A DNA stretch of 64,000 nucleotides from Terriglobia bacterium (GCA_020073485.1 JAIQFB010000020.1:34442-98441); one strand, 5' to 3'. Shown: positions 1 through 9,345, numbered from the stretch's first letter. Notes: generated from the letters alone by a model not told the origin. Translations and numbers: made by a program.

Positions 1-585
1 GCGGAGGGTTGCCAGCGAGAGGGCGTTTCGTCCATCGAGGGCAACGCTCTTTGCCGGACCCATTTCATCGACGTCTGCTACACCCGCCTGGAACGGTACG
101 ACGAACTGCGCAAGGCGCAGAAACTAGGTGTAACGGACGCGGAATCGATGCGTCGCTTCATTAACGAGTGCTCGCGGCAAGCGGATGAGATCGAGCAACA
201 GGCCCAGGATCTGGATAATTTGGAGCGCGCCAAGCTGGTGGACATTATTTTGTCGGCCAGCGAACTGGGGCGCCATCTGCGGCGGAGTCCCCGGAAGGCT
301 GCCGCCATCCCCGTGCACCTGTGCTGCGACCGGCTGGGCGGCGCCTGGGAGGAAGACAGCAAGACCGTGCTGTTGAGCCGCTATGGCGCGTCGGTGCAAT
401 GCAGCCATCCTGCAAAACCCGGCGAATGCATCGAAGTCGTGCGGTTTGACACCGGCCAAAAAGCGCACGCGCGAGTCGCTTGGCAGCGGCCCGGGGAACG
501 GGACACGGTTCGAATCGGGGTTGAGTTTGTGGACTGCGACAACTTCTGGGGATTGGACTGGGCCGCGATCGAAGAAACAAGATAG
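1..585 (+). CDS. PilZ-like domain protein, 5'-truncated by window edge
   Basis: The frame is open from the first base to a TAG at 583-585, so the true start lies outside the window; an internal ATG at 148 would give 145 residues. The N-terminal part contains two cysteines and a helical stretch (residues about 20-85). The last ~95 residues look like a PilZ fold: a basic entry (RRSPRKAAAIPVHL), a short 'SRYGASV' turn where PilZ proteins carry D/NxSxxG, and a terminal beta strand ending in 'IGVEF'. PilZ domains bind c-di-GMP, but the canonical RxxxR and DxSxxG residues are not clean here, so ligand binding is uncertain. A second PilZ-like gene follows. Confidence 0.55.
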   Translation, partial: AEGCQREGVSSIEGNALCRTHFIDVCYTRLERYDELRKAQKLGVTDAESMRRFINECSRQADEIEQQAQDLDNLERAKLVDIILSASELGRHLRRSPRKAAAIPVHLCCDRLGGAWEEDSKTVLLSRYGASVQCSHPAKPGECIEVVRFDTGQKAHARVAWQRPGERDTVRIGVEFVDCDNFWGLDWAAIEETR

Positions 586-818
586 GCGCCGACGGCGGCG
601 CGATGGTTCCCTCCCGCATGACATCACCAAAAACAGCTTACAATCTCAAATCGTGGCGCGCGACCCCTCCGGCATAAATTTTGAACTCGCTCAGAGAACT
701 CAGCACCCGGCCCAAACCCATGGTTGCACGGCCTGCTCCGCTTGTTTTCCATTGCGGTTTTCGAGTGGCGATGCTACGGTGTCTTGGACCTGGGACGCCC
801 TCTTCCGGGAGAGAAAAG

Positions 819-1136
819 TTGCCATCAATCGAACGGCGAGCTTCGCGGCGATTTACGATGACGCTGCCGTTGACGATCCGCTCCAGCGGGACCGACAGCG
901 GTGAACGGCAAGGACAAACGCGGGACGTCAGCTTCCGCGGCCTCTACTTTTTGATCGACGCCGAAATGCAGCCGGGCGCACCTATCGAATTTATCCTTAC
1001 CCTTCCGCGCGAAATCACCATGGCCGGCGATGTGCACATCCGCTGCTTTGCCGAGATTATCCGCGTCGAGCCGCACAATGGCCGCAAAGGCGTCGCCGCC
1101 CGCATCGACCGGTACGAATTCCTGCCTGCTGCTTGA
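819..1136 (+). CDS. PilZ domain protein (putative c-di-GMP effector)
   Basis: Single-domain protein with the two PilZ signatures: an arginine cluster (ERRASRRF) and, about 30 residues later, 'TRDVSFRGLYF', which corresponds to the D/NxSxxG motif. The family binds c-di-GMP and usually passes the signal to motility, secretion or polysaccharide machinery; the partner here is unknown. The frame is open further upstream with possible starts at 681 (TTG), 720 (ATG) and 771 (ATG). I prefer TTG at 819 because a GGGAGAG sequence lies just before it and the PilZ fold begins immediately after. Confidence is good for the domain, low for the start. Confidence 0.7.
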   Translation: MPSIERRASRRFTMTLPLTIRSSGTDSGERQGQTRDVSFRGLYFLIDAEMQPGAPIEFILTLPREITMAGDVHIRCFAEIIRVEPHNGRKGVAARIDRYEFLPAA

Positions 1137-1250
1137 TTCTCCGAAATTTGCCGTGAAGATCCGGCTGCGCGAAATTCCGCCGCAGGTCTTGTTCCGCTTA
1201 TGCCCGGTTTCGCTGTAGAATTATTCGACCCTGCGGAGACGGGAGGAACG

Positions 1251-1478
1251 ATGGACCGCTACGATGCCAAGTCCGCGCTCGAGGAATTGAAAGAGGACGC
1301 GCTGTTGCCGCATCCGGTGCGCATGCGCGACATGATCCTGCGCATGCAATTTAACGCCGCGGACGCCCTGGAGATGAACCGCGAATTCCAGAGTTACCTG
1401 ACGCATTACGGCGAAACGCAAAAAATTGCGCTCGAAATTCTGGAAAAGCTCGCGGCAGGCGTGACCGGACATTCGTAG
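1251..1478 (+). CDS. Small conserved-looking protein of unknown function, 75 aa
   Basis: Starts at ATG 1251 with GGGAGG at 1241-1246, a good ribosome-binding site. The product is acidic and predicted helical (MDRYDAKSALEELKEDALL...), with no signal peptide or membrane segment. I do not recognise a family. It lies between the PilZ genes and the HAD hydrolase, in the same direction, 139 bases before the HAD start. Codon use is like its neighbours, so I take it as a real gene. Confidence 0.55.
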   Translation: MDRYDAKSALEELKEDALLPHPVRMRDMILRMQFNAADALEMNREFQSYLTHYGETQKIALEILEKLAAGVTGHS

Positions 1479-1617
1479 ACGCTGTAGCCGCAGGCGTTCC
1501 GGGGCGCCGCGCTACGGGCCTCCTGGCGCAGGGACCGGCACTGGATCGGATTTCGCGCATCGCTCCTCGATACTTGGATTTTGGACGGAAGGATAACGAG
1601 CCCGAACGGGCGGCCTC

Positions 1618-2304
1618 ATGCCTCGAGAAACCATCCTGATCGACGCCGACGATACCTTGTGGGAAAACAATATTTTCTTCGAGCAGACCATCGAGGAATT
1701 CCTCACCCTGCTCGAGCCGCTCGGCTTTAAGCGCGAATACGCCCGCCACATCCTGAACGAAACCGAGCGCCGCAACATCCGGCAGCACGGCTACGGCGTG
1801 CGCAGCTTCGGCCGGTCGCTCGAGGAAACCTACATGAAGCTGGCCGGGCATCAGGCCAACCGCGAGACGGTGGAAGGAATCCACAACCGCGTGGACGATC
1901 TCGAAAAAGTTCCTCCGAACGTGCTGGACGGCGTGGTGGAGACCCTGGATTATCTTTCCGAGCGGCACCGCCTGATTTTGTTCACCAAGGGCGAGGCGGC
2001 CGAGCAAGCGGCCAAGGTCGAGCGCTCCGGATTGCAAATTCATTTTGATGCCATCGAGATTGTTCCTGAAAAAGACGTGGCCACTTACCGCATGCTGGTG
2101 AACCGGCACCACGTGGTGAAATCGCGCGGATGGATGGTGGGCAACAGCCCGCGCAGCGATATCAATCCGGCGCTGGAAGCGGGGCTCAATGCTGTGTTCA
2201 TTCCTCATTCGGCAACGTGGGATCTGGAGCATGAGGAAGTGCGCAGTGGGGCGGGGCGGCTGCTGATTGTGCGGCAGTTCAGCGATCTGCGGGAGCATTT
2301 TTAG
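1618..2304 (+). CDS. HAD superfamily hydrolase
   Basis: 228 residues, a normal length for a small HAD phosphatase. Motif I is 'DADDTLW' near residue 9, giving the nucleophile and acid/base Asp pair; motif II is 'LFTKG' near residue 122; the motif III lysine is probably in 'PEKD'; motif IV is 'VGNSPRSDINPA'. The cap is the helical segment between residues about 20 and 90. HAD enzymes of this type dephosphorylate small metabolites; the substrate cannot be read from sequence. It is convergent with the TonB-like gene and separated from it by a hairpin repeat. Confidence 0.8.
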   Translation: MPRETILIDADDTLWENNIFFEQTIEEFLTLLEPLGFKREYARHILNETERRNIRQHGYGVRSFGRSLEETYMKLAGHQANRETVEGIHNRVDDLEKVPPNVLDGVVETLDYLSERHRLILFTKGEAAEQAAKVERSGLQIHFDAIEIVPEKDVATYRMLVNRHHVVKSRGWMVGNSPRSDINPALEAGLNAVFIPHSATWDLEHEEVRSGAGRLLIVRQFSDLREHF

Positions 2305-2319
2305 AGGGTGGGGATTTTC

Positions 2320-2349
2320 AGTAGCACAGCCACTCCTGGCTGTGCTGCT
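2320..2349. repeat. Palindromic repeat, hairpin between convergent genes
   Basis: Inverted repeat GTAGCACAGCC / GGCTGTGCTGC around a 6-base loop, with one wobble pair. It lies between the ends of the HAD (+) and TonB-like (-) genes. The complement of its right edge provides the TAG stop codon (2348-2350) of the TonB-like gene. It resembles the other palindromic intergenic elements in this window and may act as a bidirectional transcript end, although no T-run follows. Confidence 0.7.
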
Positions 2350-3958
2350 AAAACCCGGGAGTGCGCGAGCGGAAGGGGATGTACACGACCGCTTCCAGGT
2401 CGACCGGTTCGCCGCGCTTCTCGGCGGGGCGGAATTTCCACTGCGCCAGGGCTTCCATGGCGTTGGTATCCAGCCGCGGATCGACGCTATGGACCAGCTG
2501 GATGCTGTCGACGCTGCCGTCCTTGCGGATGATCGCGTAGAGCACGACTTCTCCATCCACATGCAGCGTGCGCAGTTCCGGAGGATACTTCGGATCTACT
2601 TTCCGGAACGGGACCGGGCCGGCGAGGTCCGCCGAATTGCCTTTCGGGTACCCGGGCGCGTCATCTTCGTTCAACTCCGCAAAATTCAGAATCCAACTGC
2701 CGGACGCGCTGGTCAGATTGGGCATGTTCACGTGCAGGGTGTAAACCTGCTTGGCACCCAGCACTTTTTCCGGCGGCACATCCAGCTTGGAAATGTCCTT
2801 CACGGAACCGGCGGAATTGAGGGGGCGGGGATGGGAATCCTCGGATGCGGCCAGCGCGCGCGACATGGGCCGCGACGGCAGCGGATTGCCGAGTCCTCGC
2901 GATGCAGCGCCGATGCCCAGGCCTGAAGTGGCGCTGGGATTGGAGGCGTTTCCGCCGCTGATGAAAATGCCATTCGGGCCGTGGCCGCCGCCGCTGATTC
3001 CCGGAGCTGCGCCGGCGCTGTTCCCTGCTGCATTTCCGCCGGGAGCACCCGGCTGCGGGCCGTCGGGAGAAATGGAAATTCGCGCGGAGAGGTTTCCGGC
3101 GGGGATCGCCGGAGGAGGCGCCGGGGCGGGCGTTGCGGAGAGTGCGATGAGTGTGGCGCTATCACCCGTGCGCCCGGAAATTTCCGGAGCGGCGGTGGTG
3201 GTGTCGCCGCGTTGCGCAGCCGCGCGCGGAGCGGACATAGAGCTGACCGGGAGCAGCGGCTTTGGCGGAGCATGCGCGGAAGCGGCAATGCTGATCGCCC
3301 CTAGATGATTGTCAGGCACGGCAAGATCGGGAGCGGAAGCGTCCGCAGCGGCAAGGTGGGAAGGTGCCGCGGGGCGCATGGCCATGAGCGCCAGCTTGGG
3401 ACGCACCGGCTGGGAGCCCGCGAGCTGGACGATGTTGGGAAGCGCGGGCAAAATCTTGGGCGGCTCTTGCGGCGCTGCCGGCTGAATCAGTGTCTGCCGG
3501 GGATGCGTCGGATGCAGCGGCGTGGAAAGGATCGTTTGCCGCGGATGAAATGAGTCGGCGCCGCGATCCGGCCGCGTCTTTGGGACATTCATTTTAGGCG
3601 CGGACTTCATCCGCAGCGCTGGCGGCGAGATGGCCGGAAGATCGTGTGCGGGGCCGAACCATGTGAATTCGGTGTCGGGCGGAGGAGCGACTACGCGCGG
3701 AGGACGCGTGCTCCAGATCGGCGGCGGAAACAAGATCAGGAGGATCTGGAGGGCAACGGCGGCTGCAAAGGCCTGCTTGGGGAAACGCTGATCGATCCAG
3801 CAGTCGCGAAAGTAGGCGCCGCCGAGGAATTTCTTGGGAGACGCCGGTTCCCGCACCAGAACCCGCAGGCTGGAAATAAACTGAGCGAGCCAGCCCGTCT
3901 TCTGCAGGGCAAGTTGGGGGACACGGGAGGGCTGGATGGACACCGGTGCGGAGACCAA
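2348..3958 (-). CDS. TonB family protein (energy transducer-like)
   Basis: About 536 residues from a TTG at 3958, preceded by GAGG six bases upstream; the frame stays open to an ATG at 4195, but that longer form would overlap the divergent AsmA-like promoter region. Order: short cytoplasmic N-terminus, one membrane segment (about residues 62-81, QAFAAAVALQILLILFPPP), a long Pro/Ala/Gly-rich periplasmic linker, and a TonB C-terminal domain in the last ~95 residues (KYPPELRTLHVDGEVVL... to ...WKFRPAEKRGEPV). TonB proteins transmit proton-motive force from ExbBD to outer-membrane receptors, but no exbBD is nearby. Such orphan TonB-C proteins are common in Acidobacteriota. The stop codon lies inside a palindromic repeat. 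Confidence 0.75.
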   Translation of the reverse strand: MVSAPVSIQPSRVPQLALQKTGWLAQFISSLRVLVREPASPKKFLGGAYFRDCWIDQRFPKQAFAAAVALQILLILFPPPIWSTRPPRVVAPPPDTEFTWFGPAHDLPAISPPALRMKSAPKMNVPKTRPDRGADSFHPRQTILSTPLHPTHPRQTLIQPAAPQEPPKILPALPNIVQLAGSQPVRPKLALMAMRPAAPSHLAAADASAPDLAVPDNHLGAISIAASAHAPPKPLLPVSSMSAPRAAAQRGDTTTAAPEISGRTGDSATLIALSATPAPAPPPAIPAGNLSARISISPDGPQPGAPGGNAAGNSAGAAPGISGGGHGPNGIFISGGNASNPSATSGLGIGAASRGLGNPLPSRPMSRALAASEDSHPRPLNSAGSVKDISKLDVPPEKVLGAKQVYTLHVNMPNLTSASGSWILNFAELNEDDAPGYPKGNSADLAGPVPFRKVDPKYPPELRTLHVDGEVVLYAIIRKDGSVDSIQLVHSVDPRLDTNAMEALAQWKFRPAEKRGEPVDLEAVVYIPFRSRTPGF

Positions 3959-4188
3959 TACCTGCCTCAGTCGAATTTCGCCGAGTGCGAGCAAACCGAA
4001 GACCCCCGTGAAATTATACGCCCGCAGGCCTGTTTTCCGACCGAGCAAACGGATGCGGGCTGGACTTGGAACCGGCCTGAGTAGAGAACGATTGGCTTGC
4101 CGTGGGCGGCGTGATTTGCAAGGATAGGGCTGCCATTCGGGCGCCGCGCATGAAACCAGAGACGGCAGCCCGAGGAATGAGAGATCCC

Positions 4189-6033
4189 ATGGCAACTACA
4201 AATTCGCCGTCCGCGCCCAGCCGTGGTTTCCCGCTCTGGGCAAAAATTATCGTATCCCTGGTTGTGCTGCTGGCGCTCATTGCCCTAGCCGTGCCGTATT
4301 TTCTGAATGTCGACCGGTATCGCGACACGATTGCCGAGGCCATCGGGAAACAGACCGGGCGCAAGGTCACGCTGGGGCAGCTCCGCGCGCGAATCTTGCC
4401 GGGCGTCGGATTGACCGTGGGAGGCCTGCATATCGGCAACCCGGCGGGATTTCCCGAGGGTGATGTGGTTTCAGCGGATGAGATCGATGTGAACGTGGCC
4501 ATCGGCCCGCTGCTCAATCGCGTCATCCACGTCAATTCGGTGAATCTGGTGCATCCGAAGGTTTCGCTGTTGACCAATGCCGGGGGCAAGGACAATTACA
4601 CTTTCACTCCTGCAGCCCCGGCGCAAACTGCGCCGGCTTCGTCCTCCTCGAGCGTGTCTCTGGACCAGATCGACGCCATCAGCCTGACGAACGCGGAAGT
4701 GCTGGTGGGATCGGTATCGCGCGGCGCGGTTGTGCCGACCGCCGACACCAAAGGCATCAACCTCACTCTGCACAATTTTGCCATCACGCCGATGCGCGTG
4801 CATGACTGGCAGGCCGAATCCCAACTATCGGGAGTTACTGTGACGCTGGCAGGCTTCAGCGAACCGGTGGCGTTTCAGTCGGGCAGAGTGTCGCTGGCGG
4901 GCGGAAAAATGGATGCGCAATTCGTGGCCGACCTGGCGAAAGCGTCCGACGTGAAGGGCACGCTGAGCGTTGCGGACATCGAGCACCCGGAAGTTGATTT
5001 TGAATTGAGCGCGTCGCAACTCGACATCGACAAACTGATCGCCGTGGCGGGCGGAAACACCCCTGCCGCAACTCCCGCGGCGAGCGCTCCTGCTGCCAAG
5101 GCGCCCGCCGCCAAGGCTGACCCCGCCGGCGCTCCGGCGGCGCCCGCGAAAGCGAACGAGGCAGCGGCTGCAGCCGGGCGCGGCGAACTGATCGCAAAAG
5201 GGCATATCAACGTGGAAAAAATTACCACCAAGCCCTACACCGTAGGCCCGGCGAATATCGAGATGCGCGTGTACACCGATCGCGCGGAGCTGTTTCCGAT
5301 CAGCATCGGAATGTACGGAGGCACGCTGCAGATTTCGTCGCGCGTGGACCGCGCGAGCAATCCTCCACGGTTCACGGCCAACGTGCAGATGCGCAACCTG
5401 GATGTCGCGAAAGTGCTGGACGTCACGCCGTCGGCGCGCGGAAAAATGGGCGGCACGGGTGAACTGGACGCGCAGTTGCTCGGTGGTTTGAGCGACGCGT
5501 GGAAGAAAACGCTGTCGGGTACGGGTAAATTCGCGGTGCGCAACGGCCATTTGCCGGGAGTGAATCTGGCGGGCGCGGCGCAATCACTCGCCAAGATGTC
5601 CGGCGTTGGCAGCGACACGCCCTTCACGGTTCTCGAAGGCGATTTCACGATCGCCGACCAGCGCGTCACCAGCAAACAGATTCACCTGGATTCGCAGGTT
5701 GGTATCGTGGATCTGAAAGGAAGCGTGGGCCTGGACAGTACGCTCGACTATCAGGGTTCGGCCACGGTGAATCCCGCGGAGGCGCTGGGATCGGGAACCG
5801 CGGGCAAAATCGTGGGCGGCCTGATCGGCAGCCGCGTGGGAAAAATCACGGTGCCGTTTGCGCTTGCCGGCACAATCGAAAGTCCGAAGGTGTCGCCCGG
5901 CAAGGGCGTGCCGAGTTTCGGCGCGCCCGCTTCGGCTTCCGGTTCGACGCCATCATCCGCGCCTTCCGGGCAGGCCGTTACGCCGCAGAACGCGGTGGAG
6001 ACGCTGAAGGGATTGTTTGGGAAGAAGAAATGA
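4189..6033 (+). CDS. AsmA family protein
   Basis: 614 residues from ATG 4189 (alternatives at 4177 and 4150). A single N-terminal membrane anchor at residues about 18-37 is followed at once by 'YFLNVDRYRDTIAEAIGKQTGRKVTLG', the typical AsmA start. A large beta-rich periplasmic region follows, with an Ala/Pro-rich linker at about residues 290-327. The C-terminal half holds the AsmA-type 'GTGELDAQLLGG' and 'GKIVGGLIGSRVGKITVPFALAGTI' segments. AsmA-like proteins are thought to bridge the inner and outer membranes and influence lipid transport and outer-membrane assembly. Divergent from the TonB-like gene. Confidence 0.8.
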   Translation: MATTNSPSAPSRGFPLWAKIIVSLVVLLALIALAVPYFLNVDRYRDTIAEAIGKQTGRKVTLGQLRARILPGVGLTVGGLHIGNPAGFPEGDVVSADEIDVNVAIGPLLNRVIHVNSVNLVHPKVSLLTNAGGKDNYTFTPAAPAQTAPASSSSSVSLDQIDAISLTNAEVLVGSVSRGAVVPTADTKGINLTLHNFAITPMRVHDWQAESQLSGVTVTLAGFSEPVAFQSGRVSLAGGKMDAQFVADLAKASDVKGTLSVADIEHPEVDFELSASQLDIDKLIAVAGGNTPAATPAASAPAAKAPAAKADPAGAPAAPAKANEAAAAAGRGELIAKGHINVEKITTKPYTVGPANIEMRVYTDRAELFPISIGMYGGTLQISSRVDRASNPPRFTANVQMRNLDVAKVLDVTPSARGKMGGTGELDAQLLGGLSDAWKKTLSGTGKFAVRNGHLPGVNLAGAAQSLAKMSGVGSDTPFTVLEGDFTIADQRVTSKQIHLDSQVGIVDLKGSVGLDSTLDYQGSATVNPAEALGSGTAGKIVGGLIGSRVGKITVPFALAGTIESPKVSPGKGVPSFGAPASASGSTPSSAPSGQAVTPQNAVETLKGLFGKKK

Positions 6034-6267
6034 CCCGGCGCGGCGCTCGTCTGGGCCGCAATTAATGCAATGCGGTTAGCGCGTGCGCTTTTTGTAGCGC
6101 CGACGTCTCGCCGGCTTTTTCCGCCCTTTCCGAGACCCCCAAGACTGCCATCGAGACGCTGGTGTCACGAAACCTTGGCCTCATTGCCGACAACATTTAA
6201 TTGTAATGAAGAGAAATACTTTTTGCGGCGAGCGCGTTTCAGGGCGCAAGGCGAATTGGGATTTTGT

Positions 6268-6341
6268 TGGCACAGGCTTCAGCCTATGCGCTTCTTCTTC
6301 CCTTGTGAATCTAAACCGCACAGGCTGAAGCCTGTGCCACC
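6268..6341. repeat. Two-armed palindromic repeat (CACAGGC type)
   Basis: Left arm at 6268-6290 (GGCACAGGCTTCAGCC...) and right arm at 6316-6341 (...CAGGCTGAAGCCTGTGCC), separated by about 25 bases. Each arm is self-complementary, and the arms can also pair with each other. The 329-base gap 6034-6362 between the AsmA-like gene and the rsmD end otherwise holds only a degenerate GTCTCGCCGGC repeat fragment near 6110 and no gene that I can see. Confidence 0.85.
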
Positions 6342-6362
6342 GGGGCCTGTACAAATTGCCGG

Positions 6363-6926
6363 TTACGCCGCCAGCGCCAGGCGGTAAAAACTCAGCGCGG
6401 CGTCGCCCTGGGTGACGACGCGGGCTAGCTCAAGTTCCCCAGCGCGCTCGGGCAGTGGGCACTTCTTCAAATGTTCGGCGATGACGCGGCCGCCGGGCGC
6501 GAGCAGCGGCGAGTCGCCCAGAAACTCCAGGACATTCTCATATTCCTCGGCGGCGGCGTACGGCGGATCGAGAAAAATAAAATCGGCATGCACGTGGCGC
6601 GCTTCCAGGCGCTTCAGCCCGCGCAGGACATCCATCGCGAGAATTTCAGCTTCCCTTCCGATTCCCAGCGAGTCCAGATTGCGGCGGATCAACGCCACAG
6701 CGGGCGCGTGGCGTTCCACGAAGCACGCGCTGCGCGCGCCGCGGCTGAGCGCCTCGATGCCCACCGCGCCCGTGCCCGCGTAGAGATCGATAAACACGGC
6801 GCCTTGCACAGCCTGACCGAGGATATTGAACAGCGTCTCGCGCAAACGGTCGCTCGAGGGGCGCAGCTCCAGCCCTTTCAGGCTGCGCAGCGTGCGGCTC
6901 CGGAATTTGCCGCCGATTACGCGCAT
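6363..6926 (-). CDS. rsmD: 16S rRNA (guanine(966)-N(2))-methyltransferase RsmD
   Basis: 187 residues, the usual RsmD length. The N-terminus 'MRVIGGKFRSRTL' and 'LRPSSDRLRETLFNIL' are family hallmarks. The SAM-binding loop is 'DLYAGTGAVGIEAL' (residues 47-60), and the N2-methyltransferase catalytic motif is DPPY at residue 120. The enzyme methylates G966 of 16S rRNA in the assembled 30S subunit, using SAM. It lies downstream of recG on the same strand, an arrangement seen in many bacteria. coaD, often next, is not here. Confidence 0.95.
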   Translation of the reverse strand: MRVIGGKFRSRTLRSLKGLELRPSSDRLRETLFNILGQAVQGAVFIDLYAGTGAVGIEALSRGARSACFVERHAPAVALIRRNLDSLGIGREAEILAMDVLRGLKRLEARHVHADFIFLDPPYAAAEEYENVLEFLGDSPLLAPGGRVIAEHLKKCPLPERAGELELARVVTQGDAALSFYRLALAA

Positions 6927-6933
6927 GGGGAAA

Positions 6934-7097
6934 CGTGATTCGTGATTTGTGATTCGTGATTCGTGACGCGGGCCGCGATTTGAGAGTCGACAGTTGAGAG
7001 TTGAGAGCTGGAAAGATTTCCTATAACAGATGGCGCGCCCATTCCGTTTTCCTCCACCAACATTCGATCGCCGGTTTTACACGAATCACGAATCACG
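6934..7097. repeat. Short iterated and inverted repeats between recG and rsmD
   Basis: Positions 6934-6966 hold four tandem near-copies of GTGATTCGTGATTT. Positions 6981-7010 hold repeats of the GAGAGTTGA type. Positions 7078-7097 hold the inverse ACGAATCACGAATCACG, so the two ends can pair around about 110 bases. No gene is visible between. The structure could separate the recG and rsmD messages. Confidence 0.7.
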
Positions 7098-7101
7098 CGC
7101 C

Positions 7102-9219
7102 TCACCCCACCGACGCCAGCCTGTACCGCCGCTGCCATTCCTGCGGCAGCTGCGCGAGCAGGCGGCGTCGCGCGGGTTCAGCCGCGGGGGATTCGACCAG
7201 GGAAAGCGCCTCGCGGCGCGCCAGTTCGAGCAGGTCGAAATCGCGCAGAGGGTTGGCGAGGTGAAAGCCCAGTTCACCGTGCTGGCGCGTGCCGAAAAAT
7301 TCTCCGGGGCCGCGGATTTTCAGGTCTGTTTCGGCGATCTCGAATCCGTTAGTGGTGCGCACCATGGTTTCCAGGCGCTCGCGGGCGTCGTCTCCCGGAG
7401 TCTTTGGAGCGATCAGAATGCAGGTTCCCTTTTCACCGCCGCGGCCAATGCGCCCGCGCAGCTGGTGAAGCTGCGAAAGGCCGAAGCGTTCGGCGTGCTC
7501 AATGACCATCACGGTGGCGTTCGGCACGTCCACGCCTACTTCGATCACCGTCGTCGCCACCAGCAGGTCGAGTTCGCGCCGCCGGAAGCGGTCCATGACG
7601 TCTTCCTTTTCCTCGCTCTTCATGCGGCCGTGGAGCAAGCCGACTTTCTTTTCCGGGAACACGAACTGTTTCAGCCGCTCGTATTCCACGATGGCTGCCT
7701 TCAGCGAGCGCTGCGATTCGGCGGATTTGGATTGCTCGATTACCGGGTAGACCACGTAGGCTTGCCGGCCGGCTGATATTTCGCGCCGCACAAATTCCCA
7801 CACGCCGGGCAAATGCGCCTCGGACCGCCAATTCGTCTCGATGGGTACGCGGCCCGGCGGCATCTGATCGATCACGGAGATATCGAGGTCGCCGTAGAGC
7901 GTGAGCGAAAGCGTGCGCGGGATCGGCGTGGCCGTCATGACCAGCACATCGGGCGCGGCCGCCTTGTCCATGAGTTCTTTGCGCTGCAGGACGCCGAAGC
8001 GGTGCTGTTCGTCCACGATCACCAGGCCAAGCCGCGCAAATTCCACCGTGGGTTCGAGCAGCGCGTGCGTGCCGACGACCAGCTGCGCGGCGCCGGATTT
8101 CACGCGCTCGAGCGTCTCCCTTTTATCCGCTGCCTTCATCCCGCTGACCAGCAACTCGACGTTGTACCCCGCGCGAGAAAATATTTTTCGCGCGGCCAAG
8201 TAATGCTGCCCGGCAAGAATTTCGGTGGGCGCCATGAGCGCGGCCTGATAGCCATTTTCGATGACGATCGTGGCCGCTTCCAGCGCCACGATCGTTTTAC
8301 CGCTGCCGACGTCGCCTTGCAGCAGGCGGTTCATGGGTACGGGACGCTCGAGGTCGGCCGCGATTTCCGCGAGGGCGCGTTTTTGCGCGTCGGTGGGCTT
8401 GAAGGGCAGCACGCGCTTGATGGCTTCGCGGATGGTCGGCTCGCGCACGCGAAACGCGATTCCCGGCTGCTGCTGCGCCGCTTTCTTGCGCATGGCGACG
8501 CTCAGCTGGTAAAAGAAAAACTCCTCGAAAATCAATCGCTGGTGTGACTGCGAACGAAAGGCATTCAGCGCTTCGACCGGCTCGGTGGGCGGCGGAAAAT
8601 GAACGAAATGAATGGCCTCGCGCCGCGAGGGAAATTTGTAGCGCGCGAGCAGTTCGGGGGGCAAAGGATCGGGCATGGGCCCGGAAAATTTTTCCAGCGC
8701 CTGATAGATGATCCGGCGCATCACACGCGAGCTGATGCCGCCGATGGCTTCGTAGATGGGAACAATGCGCCCGACTTCGTTCGAGTCCGCTTCCTCGGCG
8801 CCGAGCAGTTCGTATTCCGGATTGATCATCTCGATGCGCCCGGGCCGGTTCGGATCGAGTTCCGCTTTTCCGTGCAGGACCATTCGCTGGCCGGGCTTCA
8901 GCTTTCCTTCCAGGTAATCCCCATGAAAAAATTTGCAGGCGAGCGAGCCAGTGTCGTCGCGCACCAGCAGGTGATACATCCCTCCCCGGGCGCGCGTGTA
9001 CCTCACAAGGCTGCCGCTCGCGACTTGCGCTTGCAGTGTGTAGGTTTGGCCGGGTGCGATGTCGCGAATTTTCGCGAAGTGGATGCGGTCTTCGTAGCGG
9101 AACGGGAGGTAGCCGAGAAGGTCTTCGAAGGTGCGCAGGCCGCGTTTGGCGAGCAACTCCGCGCGGTGCGGCCCGACTCCTTTGAGGTACATCAATTCGG
9201 TTGTGGGCGCGACCTTCAT
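7102..9219 (-). CDS. recG: ATP-dependent DNA helicase RecG
   Basis: 705 residues from ATG 9219 (MKVAPTTELMYLKGVGP); an in-frame start at 9279 would add 20 residues. Family RecG is close to 690 residues. The N-terminal wedge domain carries the 'LKGVGPHRAELLAKRG' and OB-fold region. The helicase core has Walker A 'GDVGSGKT', the DExH-type box 'IVDEQHRFG' and 'MTATPIPRTL', and the second RecA domain has 'LHGRMKSEEKE' and 'QLRGRIGRG'. RecG reverses stalled replication forks and branch-migrates Holliday junctions. It is divergent from the CPBP gene and upstream of rsmD. Confidence 0.97.
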   Translation of the reverse strand: MKVAPTTELMYLKGVGPHRAELLAKRGLRTFEDLLGYLPFRYEDRIHFAKIRDIAPGQTYTLQAQVASGSLVRYTRARGGMYHLLVRDDTGSLACKFFHGDYLEGKLKPGQRMVLHGKAELDPNRPGRIEMINPEYELLGAEEADSNEVGRIVPIYEAIGGISSRVMRRIIYQALEKFSGPMPDPLPPELLARYKFPSRREAIHFVHFPPPTEPVEALNAFRSQSHQRLIFEEFFFYQLSVAMRKKAAQQQPGIAFRVREPTIREAIKRVLPFKPTDAQKRALAEIAADLERPVPMNRLLQGDVGSGKTIVALEAATIVIENGYQAALMAPTEILAGQHYLAARKIFSRAGYNVELLVSGMKAADKRETLERVKSGAAQLVVGTHALLEPTVEFARLGLVIVDEQHRFGVLQRKELMDKAAAPDVLVMTATPIPRTLSLTLYGDLDISVIDQMPPGRVPIETNWRSEAHLPGVWEFVRREISAGRQAYVVYPVIEQSKSAESQRSLKAAIVEYERLKQFVFPEKKVGLLHGRMKSEEKEDVMDRFRRRELDLLVATTVIEVGVDVPNATVMVIEHAERFGLSQLHQLRGRIGRGGEKGTCILIAPKTPGDDARERLETMVRTTNGFEIAETDLKIRGPGEFFGTRQHGELGFHLANPLRDFDLLELARREALSLVESPAAEPARRRLLAQLPQEWQRRYRLASVG

Positions 9220-9345
9220 CTTTAATTTAGGCGGGCTCACCTTCCTGCGTCTGGATAAGCAGGCAGAGCCAGCACCCATTCTTTATATCACCGTACACAT
9301 GCCCGCGCCGAGGCTTGCAATCCCCTGCCGCATGGGAAAAGATGG

